From the NCBI GenBank assembly GCA_004799435.1, contig SSMV01000089.1, forward strand, positions 1 through 64,000: a stretch of DNA of 64,000 nt, given 5' to 3'. Below are positions 26,910 through 37,393 of this stretch, one piece after another (the stretch's first letter is position 1; each line of letters opens with the position of its first letter). A model generated the notes under the pieces. It was given only the letters and a program-made list of their open reading frames with translations, had not been told where the DNA came from and ran no database searches. The DNA is from Bradyrhizobium sp. Its GTDB lineage: Bacteria > Pseudomonadota > Alphaproteobacteria > Rhizobiales > Beijerinckiaceae. A program made the translations under genes and the position numbers.

Positions 26910-27666
26910 GCGCGTCCTCGCCGAGGTAAACGGCCTTGACGCGGGGATCGAAGGCGATGGCCTCGGGCGGCCCTTCGGTGAGGATGCGGCCGGCGACCAG
27001 CACGGTGATGCGGCTGGCGAAGCTGAAAACGAGGTCCATGTCGTGCTCGATCAGCAGGATCGCCACATCGGCCGGCAAGGCAGCGAGCGCGGCGAGAATG
27101 TCCTGCCTTTCGCGCTCCGGCACCCCGGCCGCCGGTTCGTCCAGCAGCAGCACGCGCGGACGGCACGCGAGCGCCAGCGCAATTTCTAGGAGCCGCTGCT
27201 TGCCATAGGCGAGGGTGCGGGTAGCGCGATCCATATCGGCGAGCAGGCCGAAGCGTCCAAGCAGATCGACGATCTCGGCGACGATTGATCCGCGCGAACC
27301 AGCTTCGCGCAGCGGATCGGCGCCAAGCCCCTCGCGTTCGGCGATCGCGACCGCGAGCGCTTCGGCCGGGCTGAAATCGGGGAAGAGCTGATTGATCTGG
27401 AAGGTGCGCGCGAGGCCGCGACGCGCGCGCGCATGTCGCGGCAGCGCGGTGACGTCGTCGCCGGCTAGCAAGACCCGGCCTTCGCTCGGCGCCAGCACGC
27501 CAGTGAGAAGATTGATCAAGGTCGTCTTGCCGGCGCCATTGGGGCCGATCAGCGCGTGACGCGCGCCCGGCGCGAGCGTCAGCGAGACATCGTCGGTGAC
27601 GGTCAGGCCGCCAAAACGCTTGCAGAGGCCGCGCGCCTCCAAGGCCGCGCCTGTCCCGCCACTCAC
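26902..27666 (-). CDS. livG: Branched-chain-type ABC transporter ATP-binding protein LivG
   Basis: A 254-residue ATPase with Walker A GPNGAGKTT, signature LAYGKQRLLEIALAL (the LivG form) and Walker B VLLLDEPAAGVPERE. Its ATG overlaps the livM stop by four bases. It pairs with LivF as the motor of the importer. The C-terminal segment ITVLVAGRILTEGPPEAI is typical. Confidence 0.92.
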
Positions 27667-28679
27667 GGCGCGGCCTCACCCGGCCGGGTGAGATACGGAC
27701 GACGGGCGAACCGGGCGAGCGCGGCCTCAACCCGCTCGCGTCCGACGCTCACCAGTGCGACCAGCAAGAGGCCGATCCAGAATTCCCAATATTCGGGAGT
27801 CGCGCCGGAGATCAGGTCGCGCAGGCCGACGAAAATCGCCGCGCCGATCAACCCGCCGTAGAGATAGCCGGGGCCGCCGATGATCAGCATCAGCAGCACA
27901 TCGGCCGAGCGGTGGAAGTCGAAAATGTCGAGCGAGACGATTTGCGTCGTCTCGGCGATGAGCGCCCCCGCGGCGCCGGCATAGGCCGCGGCAAGGCCAT
28001 AGATGGCGATCAGCCGCCGATTGGCCGGCACGCCGAGCGCGCCGGCGCGCAGCCGGCTCTGGCGCACCGCCTGCACGGATTGGCCGAAGCTCGAGCGCAT
28101 CACGCGCCGCGCCAGCGCGAAGAGGACGAAGAGGACGACGAAACTGTACAGCGCGGCGGCGCGCCGCCCAGTGAAATCGAGCGCAAACACGCCAAAGAGC
28201 CGCCCGACGGTGAAATCCAGCCCGTCGGCGCCGCCGGTGATCCAGGCGTTGCGATTGGCGAGTTCGCCCAAGAGCAGCGAGACGCCGAGCGTCACCATCA
28301 GACGGGTCAGATCGGCGCCGCGCAGCACCAGCGGCGCGGTGACGAGACCGGCAAGTCCCGCGAGCGCGCTGGCGATCAGCAGACCGAGCAGCGGATCGTT
28401 AACGCCGCGGCTCGCCAGAATGCCGGCCGTATAGGCGCCGATCCCGAGAAAGGCGGCGTGGCCGAGCGACACCAGGCCGCCGAAGCCGAGCGCCAGATCG
28501 AGCGACAGCGCGAACAGGCCGAGGATGAGGATCTCGTTGATCAGCAGCGCGCGCGAGGGAAAGATGAGGATCAAAGCCGGGGGCGCCAGCCAGGCCGCGA
28601 TCTCCAGCGGACGCCAGCGGCGGCGGCGCAGCAGGTGGCGCGAGACGCGCGCGGCCTCGTCTGACGCGAAGGCGCTCAT
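27663..28679 (-). CDS. livM: Branched-chain-type ABC transporter permease LivM
   Basis: A 338-residue inner-membrane protein with eight or more hydrophobic segments and the LivM landmarks LDLALGFGGLVSLGHAAFLGIGAYTAG and LLMLIIGGPGYLYGGLIGA. ATG 28679 overlaps the livH stop by four bases, which fixes the start; the frame is open far upstream only as a shadow of livH. An arginine-rich stretch (RHLLRRRRWRP) precedes the first membrane helix, consistent with a cytoplasmic N-terminus. Confidence 0.92.
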   Translation of the reverse strand: MSAFASDEAARVSRHLLRRRRWRPLEIAAWLAPPALILIFPSRALLINEILILGLFALSLDLALGFGGLVSLGHAAFLGIGAYTAGILASRGVNDPLLGLLIASALAGLAGLVTAPLVLRGADLTRLMVTLGVSLLLGELANRNAWITGGADGLDFTVGRLFGVFALDFTGRRAAALYSFVVLFVLFALARRVMRSSFGQSVQAVRQSRLRAGALGVPANRRLIAIYGLAAAYAGAAGALIAETTQIVSLDIFDFHRSADVLLMLIIGGPGYLYGGLIGAAIFVGLRDLISGATPEYWEFWIGLLLVALVSVGRERVEAALARFARRPYLTRPGEAAP

Positions 28680-29536
28680 GCGCCGCCCTTGGCGAACAGG
28701 CCCTGCGGACGAAGGATCAGCGTCGTCACCATCACCGCATAGATGATGAAGGCGCCGATCGAGGGGAAGTAATATTTGCCCGCGACATCGAGCACGCCGA
28801 GCAGCAGCGCGCCGAAGAAGGCGCCGGCGATGCCGCGCGAGCCGCCGATGGCGACGACGATCAAAAACGAGACCATGAATTTGATCGGGAAGTTGGGATC
28901 GACGCCGCCCACGACATCGGCCGCCAGCGCGCCGCCCAGTCCGGCAAGACCGCTGCCGGTCGCGAAAGCGACGGCGAACAGCCGTTCGACATCGACGCCA
29001 AGCCCGGCGGCGACGCGCGGGTCGTCGACCGCGGCGCGCAATTGCGCGCCAAAGCGGGTGCTGACGAGGAAGATTTGCAACAGTGCTGCGATCAGCCCGC
29101 ACACGAGGATGAGGAACAGCCGATAGGCGCCGAGCGACACGCCATGGAACTCGATGCGCCCCTCGAGATAGGCGGGCAGATGGATCTGCTGCGCCTGATC
29201 GGTGAGAAAATAGTCGAAGGCGGGGACCGCCATCAGCACCAGGCCGATCGTCAGCAACACCTGATCGAGCTGGCTTGCGCCATAGAGCCAACGATAGAGC
29301 AGGCGTTCGAGGACAAGGCCGGCAAGCGCCGGGATGAGGAAGGCGAGCGGCAGCGTGGCGAGAAAGGGAACGCCGGCGCGGTTCATCAACAGCGCCGTGA
29401 TATAGCCCCCGCCCATGGCGAAGACGCCATGGGCGAGATTGACGAAATTCATCAGTCCGAGCGTCACCGCCAGCCCGCAGGCCAGCACAAACAGCAGCAT
29501 GCCATAGGCGACGCCGTCGAACAGGATGGTCAGCAC
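28676..29536 (-). CDS. livH: Branched-chain-type ABC transporter permease LivH
   Basis: A 286-residue membrane protein with the LivH pattern GVAYGMLLFVLACGLAVTLGLMNFVNLAHG at its start and RAAVDDPRVAAGLGVDVERLFAVAFATGSGLAGLGG in the centre. A GTG at 29536 is chosen because the homologous region begins there; the frame continues upstream without likeness to the family. It follows the binding-protein gene after 31 bases. Confidence 0.88.
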   Translation of the reverse strand: MLTILFDGVAYGMLLFVLACGLAVTLGLMNFVNLAHGVFAMGGGYITALLMNRAGVPFLATLPLAFLIPALAGLVLERLLYRWLYGASQLDQVLLTIGLVLMAVPAFDYFLTDQAQQIHLPAYLEGRIEFHGVSLGAYRLFLILVCGLIAALLQIFLVSTRFGAQLRAAVDDPRVAAGLGVDVERLFAVAFATGSGLAGLGGALAADVVGGVDPNFPIKFMVSFLIVVAIGGSRGIAGAFFGALLLGVLDVAGKYYFPSIGAFIIYAVMVTTLILRPQGLFAKGGA

Positions 29537-29567
29537 GGCGGCGCCGGGCGGCTCAATTCGTCTCCAC

Positions 29568-30743
29568 TCAGTTCTTGGACGCTTTATAGGGGTCCTTGAC
29601 GTTGGGGATCGTGTCGAACTCCACGTTGAAGAGCGCGCCGTCGACCTTGTCGACCTTGCGCACGTAGATGTTCTGCACGATGTCGCGCGTGTCGGGGTCA
29701 ATGGCGACCGGCCCGCGCGGGCTCACCCAGCTTAAGCCCTTCATCGCCGCAATCAGCGCGTCGCCGTCGGTCGCGCCCTTGGTCTTCTCCAGCGCCTGAT
29801 AGAGCAGCGCCATGCCGTCATAGGCGGCCACCGCCATGAAATTCGGCCGCATGCCGGGATTGGCCTTTTCGAAAGCTTCGACGAAGGCTTTGTTCTCCGG
29901 CGAATCGTGGTTGGCGGAATAGTGATGCGTGGTCACGACGCCGAGCGCCGCGTCGCCCATGCCGGCGAGCTGATCGTCGTCGGTGACGTCGCCGGTGGCG
30001 ATCAGGCGCACGCCCGATTTGTCGAGGCCGCGCTCGGCGAATTGTTTCATGAACTCGGCGCCCTGGCCCGACGGCAGGAAGACGAACAGCGCCTCCGGCG
30101 CATCGTCTTTCACCCGCTGCAGGAAGGGCGCGAAGTCGGGGCTCTTGAGCGGCGTGCGAATCTTCTCGATGACCTGGCCGCCGCCCTTCTCGAACACATC
30201 GGAGAACCATTTCTCGGCGTCGTTGCCCGGCCCATAATCGGCGACCAGCGTCACCACCTTGTGGATGTTGTTCTTCAGGCACCATTCGGCCATTGGCGCC
30301 GCCGCCTGCGGCAGGGTGAAGGAGGTGCGCACGATATAGGGCGACTTCTCGGTGATCATCGCCGTGGCGGCGGCGGTGACGATCTCGGGCACTTTGGCTT
30401 CGGTCGCGACCGGTGCGACGGCGAGCGCCAGCGGCGTGAGGCCGAAGCCCATCAGAGCCTTGGCGTTGTCATTGGCGATGAGGTCCTGGGCGAGGCGCTT
30501 GGTGACGTCGGGCGCGCCGGTGTCGTCTTTGACGACGAGCGAGATTGTCTTGCCGGCGACTTTGTCGCCATGCGTCTGGATGTAGAGATTGGCGCCGGCC
30601 TGTTCCTGCTTGCCGGTGCTCGCCTGCTGGCCAGTCATCGGCAGGATCAGGCCGACGGTGACGACATTGTCGTCGGCGAAGGCGGGCGCCGCGATCAGCG
30701 CGGCGACGAAGGCGGCGCTCGAAATCCAACGACTGGGCATCAT
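29568..30743 (-). CDS. Branched-chain-type ABC transporter substrate-binding protein
   Basis: A 391-residue periplasmic binding protein with a Sec signal peptide ending near AAPAFA (about residue 23). The body (VTVGLILPMTGQQASTGKQEQAGANLYI) belongs to the Leu/Ile/Val-binding (receptor family) fold. Location next to an extradiol dioxygenase suggests an aromatic ligand rather than an amino acid; relatives of this kind bind benzoate-type acids. The start is one of two adjacent ATGs after a GGAGGAG site. It is the second gene of a likely six-gene operon. Confidence 0.9.
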   Translation of the reverse strand: MMPSRWISSAAFVAALIAAPAFADDNVVTVGLILPMTGQQASTGKQEQAGANLYIQTHGDKVAGKTISLVVKDDTGAPDVTKRLAQDLIANDNAKALMGFGLTPLALAVAPVATEAKVPEIVTAAATAMITEKSPYIVRTSFTLPQAAAPMAEWCLKNNIHKVVTLVADYGPGNDAEKWFSDVFEKGGGQVIEKIRTPLKSPDFAPFLQRVKDDAPEALFVFLPSGQGAEFMKQFAERGLDKSGVRLIATGDVTDDDQLAGMGDAALGVVTTHHYSANHDSPENKAFVEAFEKANPGMRPNFMAVAAYDGMALLYQALEKTKGATDGDALIAAMKGLSWVSPRGPVAIDPDTRDIVQNIYVRKVDKVDGALFNVEFDTIPNVKDPYKASKN

Positions 30744-30876
30744 GAAAAACTCCTCCCGAATTGCGGATGGCGATCCCGCCAATCCCGCCTAACGCCTCGT
30801 GTTCTTGTCCGGGGCGAGTTTGAAGCGAATGTCTCGACCCTATACCTCGCCCCTTCCCTTGACGAACAGGCGGCGC

Positions 30877-31869
30877 TCACGCGTCGCTTCCCGTGACCTT
30901 GGGCGTCGCTGGCTCGCCCGGCAGCGGCGGCGTGCCGTGGGTGTGGAAGCTCTCGATCGTCTTGAGACCCCACGCCTGTCCCTTTTTGCGTTCCTGCTCG
31001 CTCCAGACGATCGGCTTCCAGTCTGGCGCCAGCACGAGACGCGCGCCGGCATTGGCGACCTCGACGCGATTGCCGCCCGGCTCATAGACATAGAGAAAGA
31101 AGGTCTGTTGCACCGCGTGCTTGTGCGGACCGGTCTCGATAAAGACGCCGTTCTCCAGAAAAATATCGGCCGCCCGCAACACGTCTTCGCGACTGTCGAG
31201 CGCGAAGGTCAGGTGGTGGAACCGCCCCTTCACGCCATGCGCCTCGCGCGTATAGGCGAAGTCGTAGCTCTTGTTGGTGCAGGTGAGCCACATGCCGGCC
31301 TCGACGCCATTGTCGAGCACGATCTGCTCGGTGAGGCGGAAGCCGAGTGTGCGCTGGAAGAATTCGCGGTTGGCGGCGATGTCGGCGGCCAGACAGTTGA
31401 AATGGTCGATGCGACGCACATTGACGCCGCGTGCGGGAAAACGTTGCGCCTGGTTCTTCAACGCGGGCCGCAGCGCGGGCGGCGCCTCGTACCATTCGGT
31501 CTCGTAATAGAGTTCGAGGAGATGGCCGTCGGGATCGCGAAACTGAAAGGCCGGGCCATGGCCGAGTTCCCCATCGATCCAGCCGACGCCCGCGCCGGCC
31601 GCCTTCAGGGCTTCGACCCGGCGCGCCAGCGCCTGCGGGCTGCGCGCGCGAAAACCCGCATGACCGAGGCCGGAGGTCTTCGCGCCGGTCAATTTCAGGC
31701 AATAGCGCTGGTAGTCGTCCCAGCCGCGCAGGTAGACCGATTCGCCCTTGCGGCCGCTCTCGGTCATGCCCAGCACGTTGACGAAGAAATCGAGGCTCTT
31801 CTGCGGTGTCGCGGTGAGGAGTTCGAGATGCCCGAGATGCGCGACGTCCAGAATCGGTTCCTCGTTCAA
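30877..31869 (-). CDS. Extradiol ring-cleavage dioxygenase (catechol 2,3-dioxygenase type)
   Basis: A 330-residue two-domain vicinal-oxygen-chelate protein of the type I extradiol family, which opens catechols next to the two hydroxyls using Fe(II). Probable metal ligands are H156 (RIDHFNC), H218 or H219 (FHHLTFAL) and E270 (NRVEV). A TTG at 31869 preceded by AGGGGAAGG is the best start, because the first domain (LDVAHLGHLELLT) begins directly after it. It stands 133 bases before the Liv binding-protein gene in the same direction. Uptake and ring cleavage of one aromatic compound is therefore a reasonable inference. The aldehyde or hydrolase genes of the next steps are not here. Confidence 0.85.
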   Translation of the reverse strand: MNEEPILDVAHLGHLELLTATPQKSLDFFVNVLGMTESGRKGESVYLRGWDDYQRYCLKLTGAKTSGLGHAGFRARSPQALARRVEALKAAGAGVGWIDGELGHGPAFQFRDPDGHLLELYYETEWYEAPPALRPALKNQAQRFPARGVNVRRIDHFNCLAADIAANREFFQRTLGFRLTEQIVLDNGVEAGMWLTCTNKSYDFAYTREAHGVKGRFHHLTFALDSREDVLRAADIFLENGVFIETGPHKHAVQQTFFLYVYEPGGNRVEVANAGARLVLAPDWKPIVWSEQERKKGQAWGLKTIESFHTHGTPPLPGEPATPKVTGSDA

Positions 31870-32099
31870 ACGCCGCCTTCCCCTTGTCTCACTGTCGAAT
31901 TGGCTATCACGCGCCAAAGCGGGCCGTCGCCTCGCAACTGCAACCCCTGACATTCGTTTTTGCTATAGGGCCGCGCCGATAGCCGGCCGGCGCCTTGCCA
32001 TCGGCTGGCGCAGTCGCAAGGAAATCCGCGCCGGTCGCCGCGCGTCGCCGGCGGCCCGCGCAAATGGTTTTGCTTGCAGGCGGTCCGCCGCGGCTCAGA

Positions 32100-32864
32100 T
32101 CAGTCGGCGGCCGGCGGCGCCGCGCCGCGGCGCAGTTTGGCTTCGTCTTTGTGCTTGGCGCTCTTGCCCGACGCCTCCTTGCCCGCGGCGCCCTTGGCGG
32201 CGGCGGGCTTTTTGGCGGCGGCCGTTTTGGCGACTTGCGCCGGTTTGACATGCGGCGCGCACCAGCCGGGCAGGTAGCTCGCGTCCTCGGTCTTGGCCAG
32301 CGTGGTCGCATGCTCCAGCGCGGTGTCGAAATCCTTGCGCAATTCCTTCGCCTTTATGCGGGGGCGCAGAAAATCGGCCCAGAGGAATTCGGAGAATGGG
32401 GTCGTGTCCTTGGCGAAGCCGCCGGCGCTGCGCAATTCGCCGGCCAGCGAGCGGTAGGGGTCGTCGACCAGGTCTTCCACCGTCTTGGGCAGATCGGCGA
32501 AATCGCGCCGCTTGCCGTTGGCGTCGTAAGGATGCGCCCAACCGTGGAATTCCATCACATTCCAGAAGGTCTCGAGGTCGAGCTTGCGCAGATCGGCGAC
32601 GATGACGACGAAAACGCTCTCAAGGCCCTCGTCATGCAGCGCGCGCACAAGATGATGGTGATCGACGAGAAAGGAGCGCTCGCTCGGCCCGATGACCACC
32701 GGCGCCAGATGATGGGCGAGAAAGCCGTCCGCCTTCTTGCCGCCGCGCGCCGCCCAGGCTTTGCGCTTGAGCGCGACTTCGCGCAGGCCGACCGTCATCT
32801 GGGTCGGCCGCAGCTTGGGAATGGGCGTCGGGTGCAGGACGGGTTCGTGAATTGCGTAACTCAT
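32100..32864 (-). CDS. ParB-like (ParBc_2 type) protein
   Basis: A 254-residue protein. The N-terminal two thirds resemble the 'ParB-like nuclease' family that is unrelated in role to plasmid ParB: PTQMTVGLREVALKRK, a conserved LVDHHHLVRALH motif, and WNVMEFHGWAHPYD. The C-terminal 50 residues are a lysine/alanine-rich tail (KTAAAKKPAAAK), similar to histone-H1-like DNA-binding tails. The biochemical role is not known; nuclease activity is only a family name. ATG 32864 fits the family start. It is divergent from leuS, 213 bases away. Confidence 0.75.
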   Translation of the reverse strand: MSYAIHEPVLHPTPIPKLRPTQMTVGLREVALKRKAWAARGGKKADGFLAHHLAPVVIGPSERSFLVDHHHLVRALHDEGLESVFVVIVADLRKLDLETFWNVMEFHGWAHPYDANGKRRDFADLPKTVEDLVDDPYRSLAGELRSAGGFAKDTTPFSEFLWADFLRPRIKAKELRKDFDTALEHATTLAKTEDASYLPGWCAPHVKPAQVAKTAAAKKPAAAKGAAGKEASGKSAKHKDEAKLRRGAAPPAAD

Positions 32865-33077
32865 GTTGCGTAACTCTTGGCCGTTCGCTCTGGCGGCCGG
32901 ATGACCGCGGGGGCGACCATGGTACAGCCCCCAGAACCCGTCAAATTGGCCGGCTCGCCGCAAAACCGCCGGCCCCCGGCGTCAAAGGCGATTTCCGGCG
33001 GGGATTTGACCCATTTGGGCAAATCATGTTTTGTCGCGCCGCTTCCTCGAACAGAACCGAAACGGCTTTCCGAGACC

Positions 33078-35723
33078 ATGCGGCCAGAGCGCTACAACGT
33101 CCGCGAATCCGAGCAGAAATGGCAGAAGACCTGGGCCGAAAAGTCCGTTTTCGCCACCCAGAACGAGGACCCGCGCCCCAAATATTATGTGCTCGAGATG
33201 TTCCCCTATCCGTCGGGGCGCATCCACATGGGCCATGTACGCAACTATGCGATGGGCGACGTGGTCGCCCGCTACAAGCGGGCGCGCGGCTTCAACGTGC
33301 TGCATCCGATGGGCTGGGATGCTTTCGGCATGCCGGCCGAAAACGCCGCGATGCAAAATGCGACCCATCCCGCCAAATGGACCTACGCCAATATTGCGAC
33401 GATGCGCGCCCAGCTCAAATCGATGGGCCTATCGCTCGACTGGTCGCGCGAGGTGGCGACCTGCGATCCGAGCTACTATCGCCACCAGCAGAAATTGTTT
33501 CTCGATTTTCTCGCGAGCGGCCTCGTGGCGCGCAAGAAATCGAAGGTCAACTGGGACCCGGTCGACAACACCGTGCTGGCCAATGAGCAGGTGGTTGAGG
33601 GACGCGGCTGGCGCTCGGGCGCGCCGGTCGAACAGCGCGAACTGACGCAGTGGTTCCTCAAGATCAGCGACTATTCCGACGAATTGCTCGCCGCGCTCGA
33701 TCATCTCGATCGCTGGCCCGAAAAAGTACGCCTGATGCAGCGCAACTGGATCGGCCGCTCCGAGGGCATGCTGGTGCGTTTCGCGATCGATCCCGCTTCG
33801 CGTGGGCGCCTCGCGGACGCGCCCGAGGCGCGCGAACTCGAAATCTACACGACGAGGCCCGACACGCTGTTTGGCGCGAAATTCATGGCTATCGCCCCCG
33901 ATCATCCGCTGGCGGGCGCGGCGGCGCGCCACGATCCCAAGCTCGCCGCTTTCATCGAGGAATGCCGGCGCATGGGCACTTCGGTGGCGGCGATCGAGAC
34001 GGCGGAAAAGAAGGGCTATGACACCGGCCTTCGCGTAATCCATCCGTTTGACGCGGGCTGGCGGCTGCCGGTCTATGTCGCCAATTTCATCCTGATGGAC
34101 TACGGCACCGGCGCGATCTTCGGCTGCCCGGCGCATGACCAGCGCGATCTCGATTTCGTCAATGTCTATGGTCTGGGCGCGACGGCGGTGGTCTGCCCGC
34201 CGGGCGTCGATCCGGCGAGTTTCGCGGTCGATAAGGTCGCTTATGACGGCGACGGCGTGATGATCAATTCGCGCTTCCTCAATGGCATGACGATCGAGGC
34301 GGCCAAGGCCGAAGTCGCAAAGCGACTGGAGACGCAGACCATCGGCAATCGATCGCAGGGCCAGCGGCAGGTCAATTACAAGCTGCGCGACTGGGGCATT
34401 TCCCGCCAGCGCTACTGGGGCTGCCCGATCCCGATCATTCATTGCGAGGCCGACGGAATCGTTCCGGTTCCGGAAAAGGACTTGCCCGTCAGATTGCCCG
34501 ACGACGTGACTTTCGACGCGCCTGGCAATCCGCTCGATCGCCATCCGACCTGGAAGCATGTCACCTGTCCGCAATGCGGCCGCGACGCGCGGCGCGAGAC
34601 GGACACGATGGATACGTTCGTCGATTCCTCGTGGTATTTCGCCCGCTTCACCGATCCGTGGAACGAGACCGCGCCGACGACGCCGGCCATCGTCGATCGC
34701 TGGCTGCCGGTCGATCAATATATCGGCGGCATCGAGCACGCGATCCTGCATCTCCTCTATTCGCGCTTCTTCACCCGCGCGATGCGCGGCAGTGGCCATC
34801 TCGATCTCGACGAGCCCTTCGCTGGCCTGTTCACCCAGGGGATGGTCGTTCACGAGACCTATCGCGACGCCGAGGGGCGCTGGATCGCGCCGAGCGAAGT
34901 GCGCGTCGAGGCCGAGGATGGCGGCCGGCGCGCCTATGCGCTGGCTGGCGACAGCGCGCTCGAGATCGGCCCGATCGAGAAAATGTCGAAGTCGAAGCGC
35001 AACACAATCGACCCCGACGAGATCATCGCCAGCTACGGCGCCGACACGGCGCGCTGGTTCATGCTGTCGGACTCGCCCCCCGAACGCGACGTCATCTGGA
35101 CCGAGGCGGGCGTGCAGGGCTCCTATAAGCAGGTTCAGCGCCTGTGGCGGCTGACCTGCGAAATCGAGCGGATCGTCGGGCCTGACCGCCCGGCGCGGCC
35201 GGCCGCCTTCTCCGAGGCCGCGAGCGCGGTGCGCCGCGCCGCCCATGGCGCGCTGGCCAAGATCGAGGATGAGATCGAGCGGCTGCGCTTCAATGTCTGC
35301 ATCGCGACGATCTACGAACTCGCCAACACACTGGGTACGGCGGTCGGCCAAATCGAGACGGAGACGGTTCCTGACGATTTGCGCTGGGCCTTCGCCGAGG
35401 CCGGCGATATTCTTGTCCACGCCTTCGCGCCGATGATGCCCCATCTGGCCGAGGAATGCTGGCAGGTTCTCGGGCATAAGACGCTCGTTGCGATGAGCCC
35501 GTGGCCGCTCGCCGACCGCAGCCTGACCGTCGCCGCCCAAATGACGCTGCCGGTTCAGGTCAACGGCCGCAAACGCGACGAATTGACCATCGGCCGCGAC
35601 GCTTCCGACGCCGAAATCGAGGCCGGCGCGCTGGCCCTCGACGCCGTGCGCCGGGCGATGGATAATAAGCCGGCCCGGAAGGTGATCATCGTTCCCCAGA
35701 GGATCGTCAATGTCGTGGTCTGA
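33078..35723 (+). CDS. leuS: Leucyl-tRNA synthetase
   Basis: An 881-residue class I synthetase, the normal length, which charges tRNA-Leu with leucine and edits misacylated products through the CP1 domain (about residues 225-430). The HIGH motif reads HMGH (about residue 50-53) and the KMSKS motif is KMSKSKRN (about residue 635). ATG 33078 begins [16 protein letters not shown], the family start; the open frame to 32877 is an unlikely extension. A tRNA-Leu gene is also present in the window at 58.2 kb. The end overlaps lptE by 14 bases. Confidence 0.97.
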   Translation: MRPERYNVRESEQKWQKTWAEKSVFATQNEDPRPKYYVLEMFPYPSGRIHMGHVRNYAMGDVVARYKRARGFNVLHPMGWDAFGMPAENAAMQNATHPAKWTYANIATMRAQLKSMGLSLDWSREVATCDPSYYRHQQKLFLDFLASGLVARKKSKVNWDPVDNTVLANEQVVEGRGWRSGAPVEQRELTQWFLKISDYSDELLAALDHLDRWPEKVRLMQRNWIGRSEGMLVRFAIDPASRGRLADAPEARELEIYTTRPDTLFGAKFMAIAPDHPLAGAAARHDPKLAAFIEECRRMGTSVAAIETAEKKGYDTGLRVIHPFDAGWRLPVYVANFILMDYGTGAIFGCPAHDQRDLDFVNVYGLGATAVVCPPGVDPASFAVDKVAYDGDGVMINSRFLNGMTIEAAKAEVAKRLETQTIGNRSQGQRQVNYKLRDWGISRQRYWGCPIPIIHCEADGIVPVPEKDLPVRLPDDVTFDAPGNPLDRHPTWKHVTCPQCGRDARRETDTMDTFVDSSWYFARFTDPWNETAPTTPAIVDRWLPVDQYIGGIEHAILHLLYSRFFTRAMRGSGHLDLDEPFAGLFTQGMVVHETYRDAEGRWIAPSEVRVEAEDGGRRAYALAGDSALEIGPIEKMSKSKRNTIDPDEIIASYGADTARWFMLSDSPPERDVIWTEAGVQGSYKQVQRLWRLTCEIERIVGPDRPARPAAFSEAASAVRRAAHGALAKIEDEIERLRFNVCIATIYELANTLGTAVGQIETETVPDDLRWAFAEAGDILVHAFAPMMPHLAEECWQVLGHKTLVAMSPWPLADRSLTVAAQMTLPVQVNGRKRDELTIGRDASDAEIEAGALALDAVRRAMDNKPARKVIIVPQRIVNVVV

Positions 35724-36219
35724 TCGAGCGCGCGGCCTGGCCGCGCTGGCGCTGGCCCTTTCGCTGGGCGGCTGTTTCCAGCCGCTCTATAGCGAGGCCT
35801 CGCATCCGGGGCTGGTCGCCGATCTTCAAGCCGTCGAGGTCGCTCCGATCCCCGACCGCATCGGCCATTATCTCGGCGACGACCTCATCAGCAGTCTCAA
35901 CGGCACCGGCTCGACGCCGGCCGCCAAATATCGGCTGACCGTCACCCTGACGCAGACCACGCAGACGCCGACCATTGAATCCCAGACCAACGCGGCCGAT
36001 GCGGCGACGATCCTCGGCCTGGCGAAATTCACGCTGATCAAGATCGACGGCGGGCAATTGGTCTTTCGCGGCGAAGCGACCACCGCCGCCGTCTATGACC
36101 GTACGCTGCAGGGCTTCGCCGATCTGCGCGCCGAGCGCGACGCCGAAATCCGCATCGCGCGTGCGCTGGCCGACGAGATTTCGCTCCGCGTCGCCGGCGC
36201 GCTCGGCGACAAGAGCTGA
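35710..36219 (+). CDS. lptE: LPS-assembly lipoprotein LptE
   Basis: A 169-residue lipoprotein with a signal peptide and lipobox LGGC (Cys22). LptE plugs the LptD barrel in the outer membrane and helps insert lipopolysaccharide. The sequence CFQPLYSE after the lipobox and the position directly after leuS (14-base overlap) are both typical of alphaproteobacteria. The usual next gene, holA, is absent; an RNA phosphodiesterase gene follows instead. Its presence implies an LPS-containing outer membrane. Confidence 0.9.
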   Translation: MSWSDRARGLAALALALSLGGCFQPLYSEASHPGLVADLQAVEVAPIPDRIGHYLGDDLISSLNGTGSTPAAKYRLTVTLTQTTQTPTIESQTNAADAATILGLAKFTLIKIDGGQLVFRGEATTAAVYDRTLQGFADLRAERDAEIRIARALADEISLRVAGALGDKS

Positions 36220-36274
36220 TCGCAACTCCGCGCTAAAAAGACGCGGCGATCCGCGCGCCGTCGCCAGACCCGAC

Positions 36275-36808
36275 ATGCCCCGTCTTTTTGCCGCCCTGTC
36301 TCTTCCCGTCGCGGTCACTGCGACGCTTAGCGAGGCGCGCGGCGGCGTTCCGGGCGCGCGCTGGATTGAGCCAGGCGACTATCACGTCACGTTGCGCTTC
36401 ATCGGCGACATCGACGCCGATGTCGCCCGCGATGTCGCCGAGGCGCTGGCGGGGGTGCGCCGCGCGCCCTTCGCGGTCGAATTCGACGGGTTCGGCTCCT
36501 TCGGCGGCGACAGACCGCGCGCCATCGTCGCCCGCATCAAGCGATACCAGCCGCTCGTCGAATTGCAGGGTGAATTAGAGCGCCGATTGCGGCGGATCGG
36601 ACTTGCCCCGGAGACGCGCAATTTCACGCCCCATGTCACGCTAGCTCGGCTGCGCGCCGCCTCGCCGGTCGCGGTCGCGCACTATCTCGGCGCGCGCGGC
36701 GGCTTCGCGGCGCCCACCTTCGAAGCAGAAGCCTTCTCGCTTTTTTCCTCGCGCGATTCCGTCGGCGGCGGCCCCTATGTGGTCGAGGTCGATTATCCGC
36801 TTGTCTGA
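36275..36808 (+). CDS. thpR: RNA 2',3'-cyclic phosphodiesterase
   Basis: A 177-residue protein of the 2H phosphoesterase family with the two HxTx motifs HVTLRF (near residue 38) and HVTLAR (near residue 125). ThpR (LigT) hydrolyses 2',3'-cyclic phosphate ends of RNA and can join tRNA halves in vitro. The length equals family members. ATG 36275 is placed at MPRLFAALSLP, the conserved start. It is downstream of lptE by 55 bases and may share its transcript. Confidence 0.93.
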   Translation: MPRLFAALSLPVAVTATLSEARGGVPGARWIEPGDYHVTLRFIGDIDADVARDVAEALAGVRRAPFAVEFDGFGSFGGDRPRAIVARIKRYQPLVELQGELERRLRRIGLAPETRNFTPHVTLARLRAASPVAVAHYLGARGGFAAPTFEAEAFSLFSSRDSVGGGPYVVEVDYPLV

Positions 36809-36916
36809 GGCGGGCGCCGATTCAAGGCCATGCGGATTGCGGCGTGGCGTATTGCTGGCGTATCGTGCCTGTCTGTCGGGCCCAGTTGGCGCGGCGCGTG
36901 GAGGAGGCCTGGGGCG

Positions 36917-37393
36917 ATGAGCGATATGGACAGCGATGCGGCGCAGATGACGGGCGGCGCGAAGCCCTCCCTGCCGCAAGCCGGCGGCCTCGCCGCCTCG
37001 CCCGAGGCCGTCGGCGACGCCGAACGCAACCCGATCTTCGATGCGCTGGTCGCTACCGGCGAGGAGGATGTCGCCGGGCTGGTCGCTTATTCGATCTACA
37101 AGCAGAATAAGCGGGCCTGGCTCGACGATTTCATCAAGACGACCGGCCGGGCGCCGAGCGAAGCCGAGAGCCGCTCCTACATCATCGGCGAAAGCACCGA
37201 GCGCCGCCTGTCGATCTATCGCCGCCTCGCGGACCTGACGCTGACGGGCGAATCCCCGGGACGCCTGGGCGCGCGTAAGCCCGTGTCGTCGATCGGCTCG
37301 GCGACCGGCGCACTCTGGGCGCTGGCGATCGTCGTCGCCCTGGCCGTGCTGCTGCTGGCGATCCACGCTGGCTATTTCAACGGCGCCAAATAA
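36917..37393 (+). CDS. Uncharacterised protein with C-terminal membrane anchor
   Basis: A 158-residue protein. The first 40 residues are disordered (Pro/Gly/Ala/Ser). Residues about 40-110 form a conserved helical region (NPIFDALVATGEEDVAGLVAYSIYKQNKRAW and ERRLSIYRRLADLTLTG). A single hydrophobic segment near the end (ALWALAIVVALAVLLLAIHAG) should anchor it in the membrane with the main part in the cytosol. I recognise similar tail-anchored unknowns in Rhizobiales but no function. ATG 36917 follows GGAGGAGG and GGGG; the frame is open to 36830. It is convergent with the helicase gene, with no gap. Confidence 0.72.
   Translation: MSDMDSDAAQMTGGAKPSLPQAGGLAASPEAVGDAERNPIFDALVATGEEDVAGLVAYSIYKQNKRAWLDDFIKTTGRAPSEAESRSYIIGESTERRLSIYRRLADLTLTGESPGRLGARKPVSSIGSATGALWALAIVVALAVLLLAIHAGYFNGAK

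Noticed and set aside
28680..29291. Upstream extension of livM
   Set aside because: It is an Arg-rich shadow of livH; the ATGA overlap fixes the start at 28679.
32877..33077. 67-codon extension of leuS
   Set aside because: LeuS proteins start at MRPERYN-like sequence; the extension is not conserved in type.
33429..35540. 703-codon minus-strand frame opposite leuS
   Set aside because: LeuS on the other strand is certain; the frame has antisense composition.
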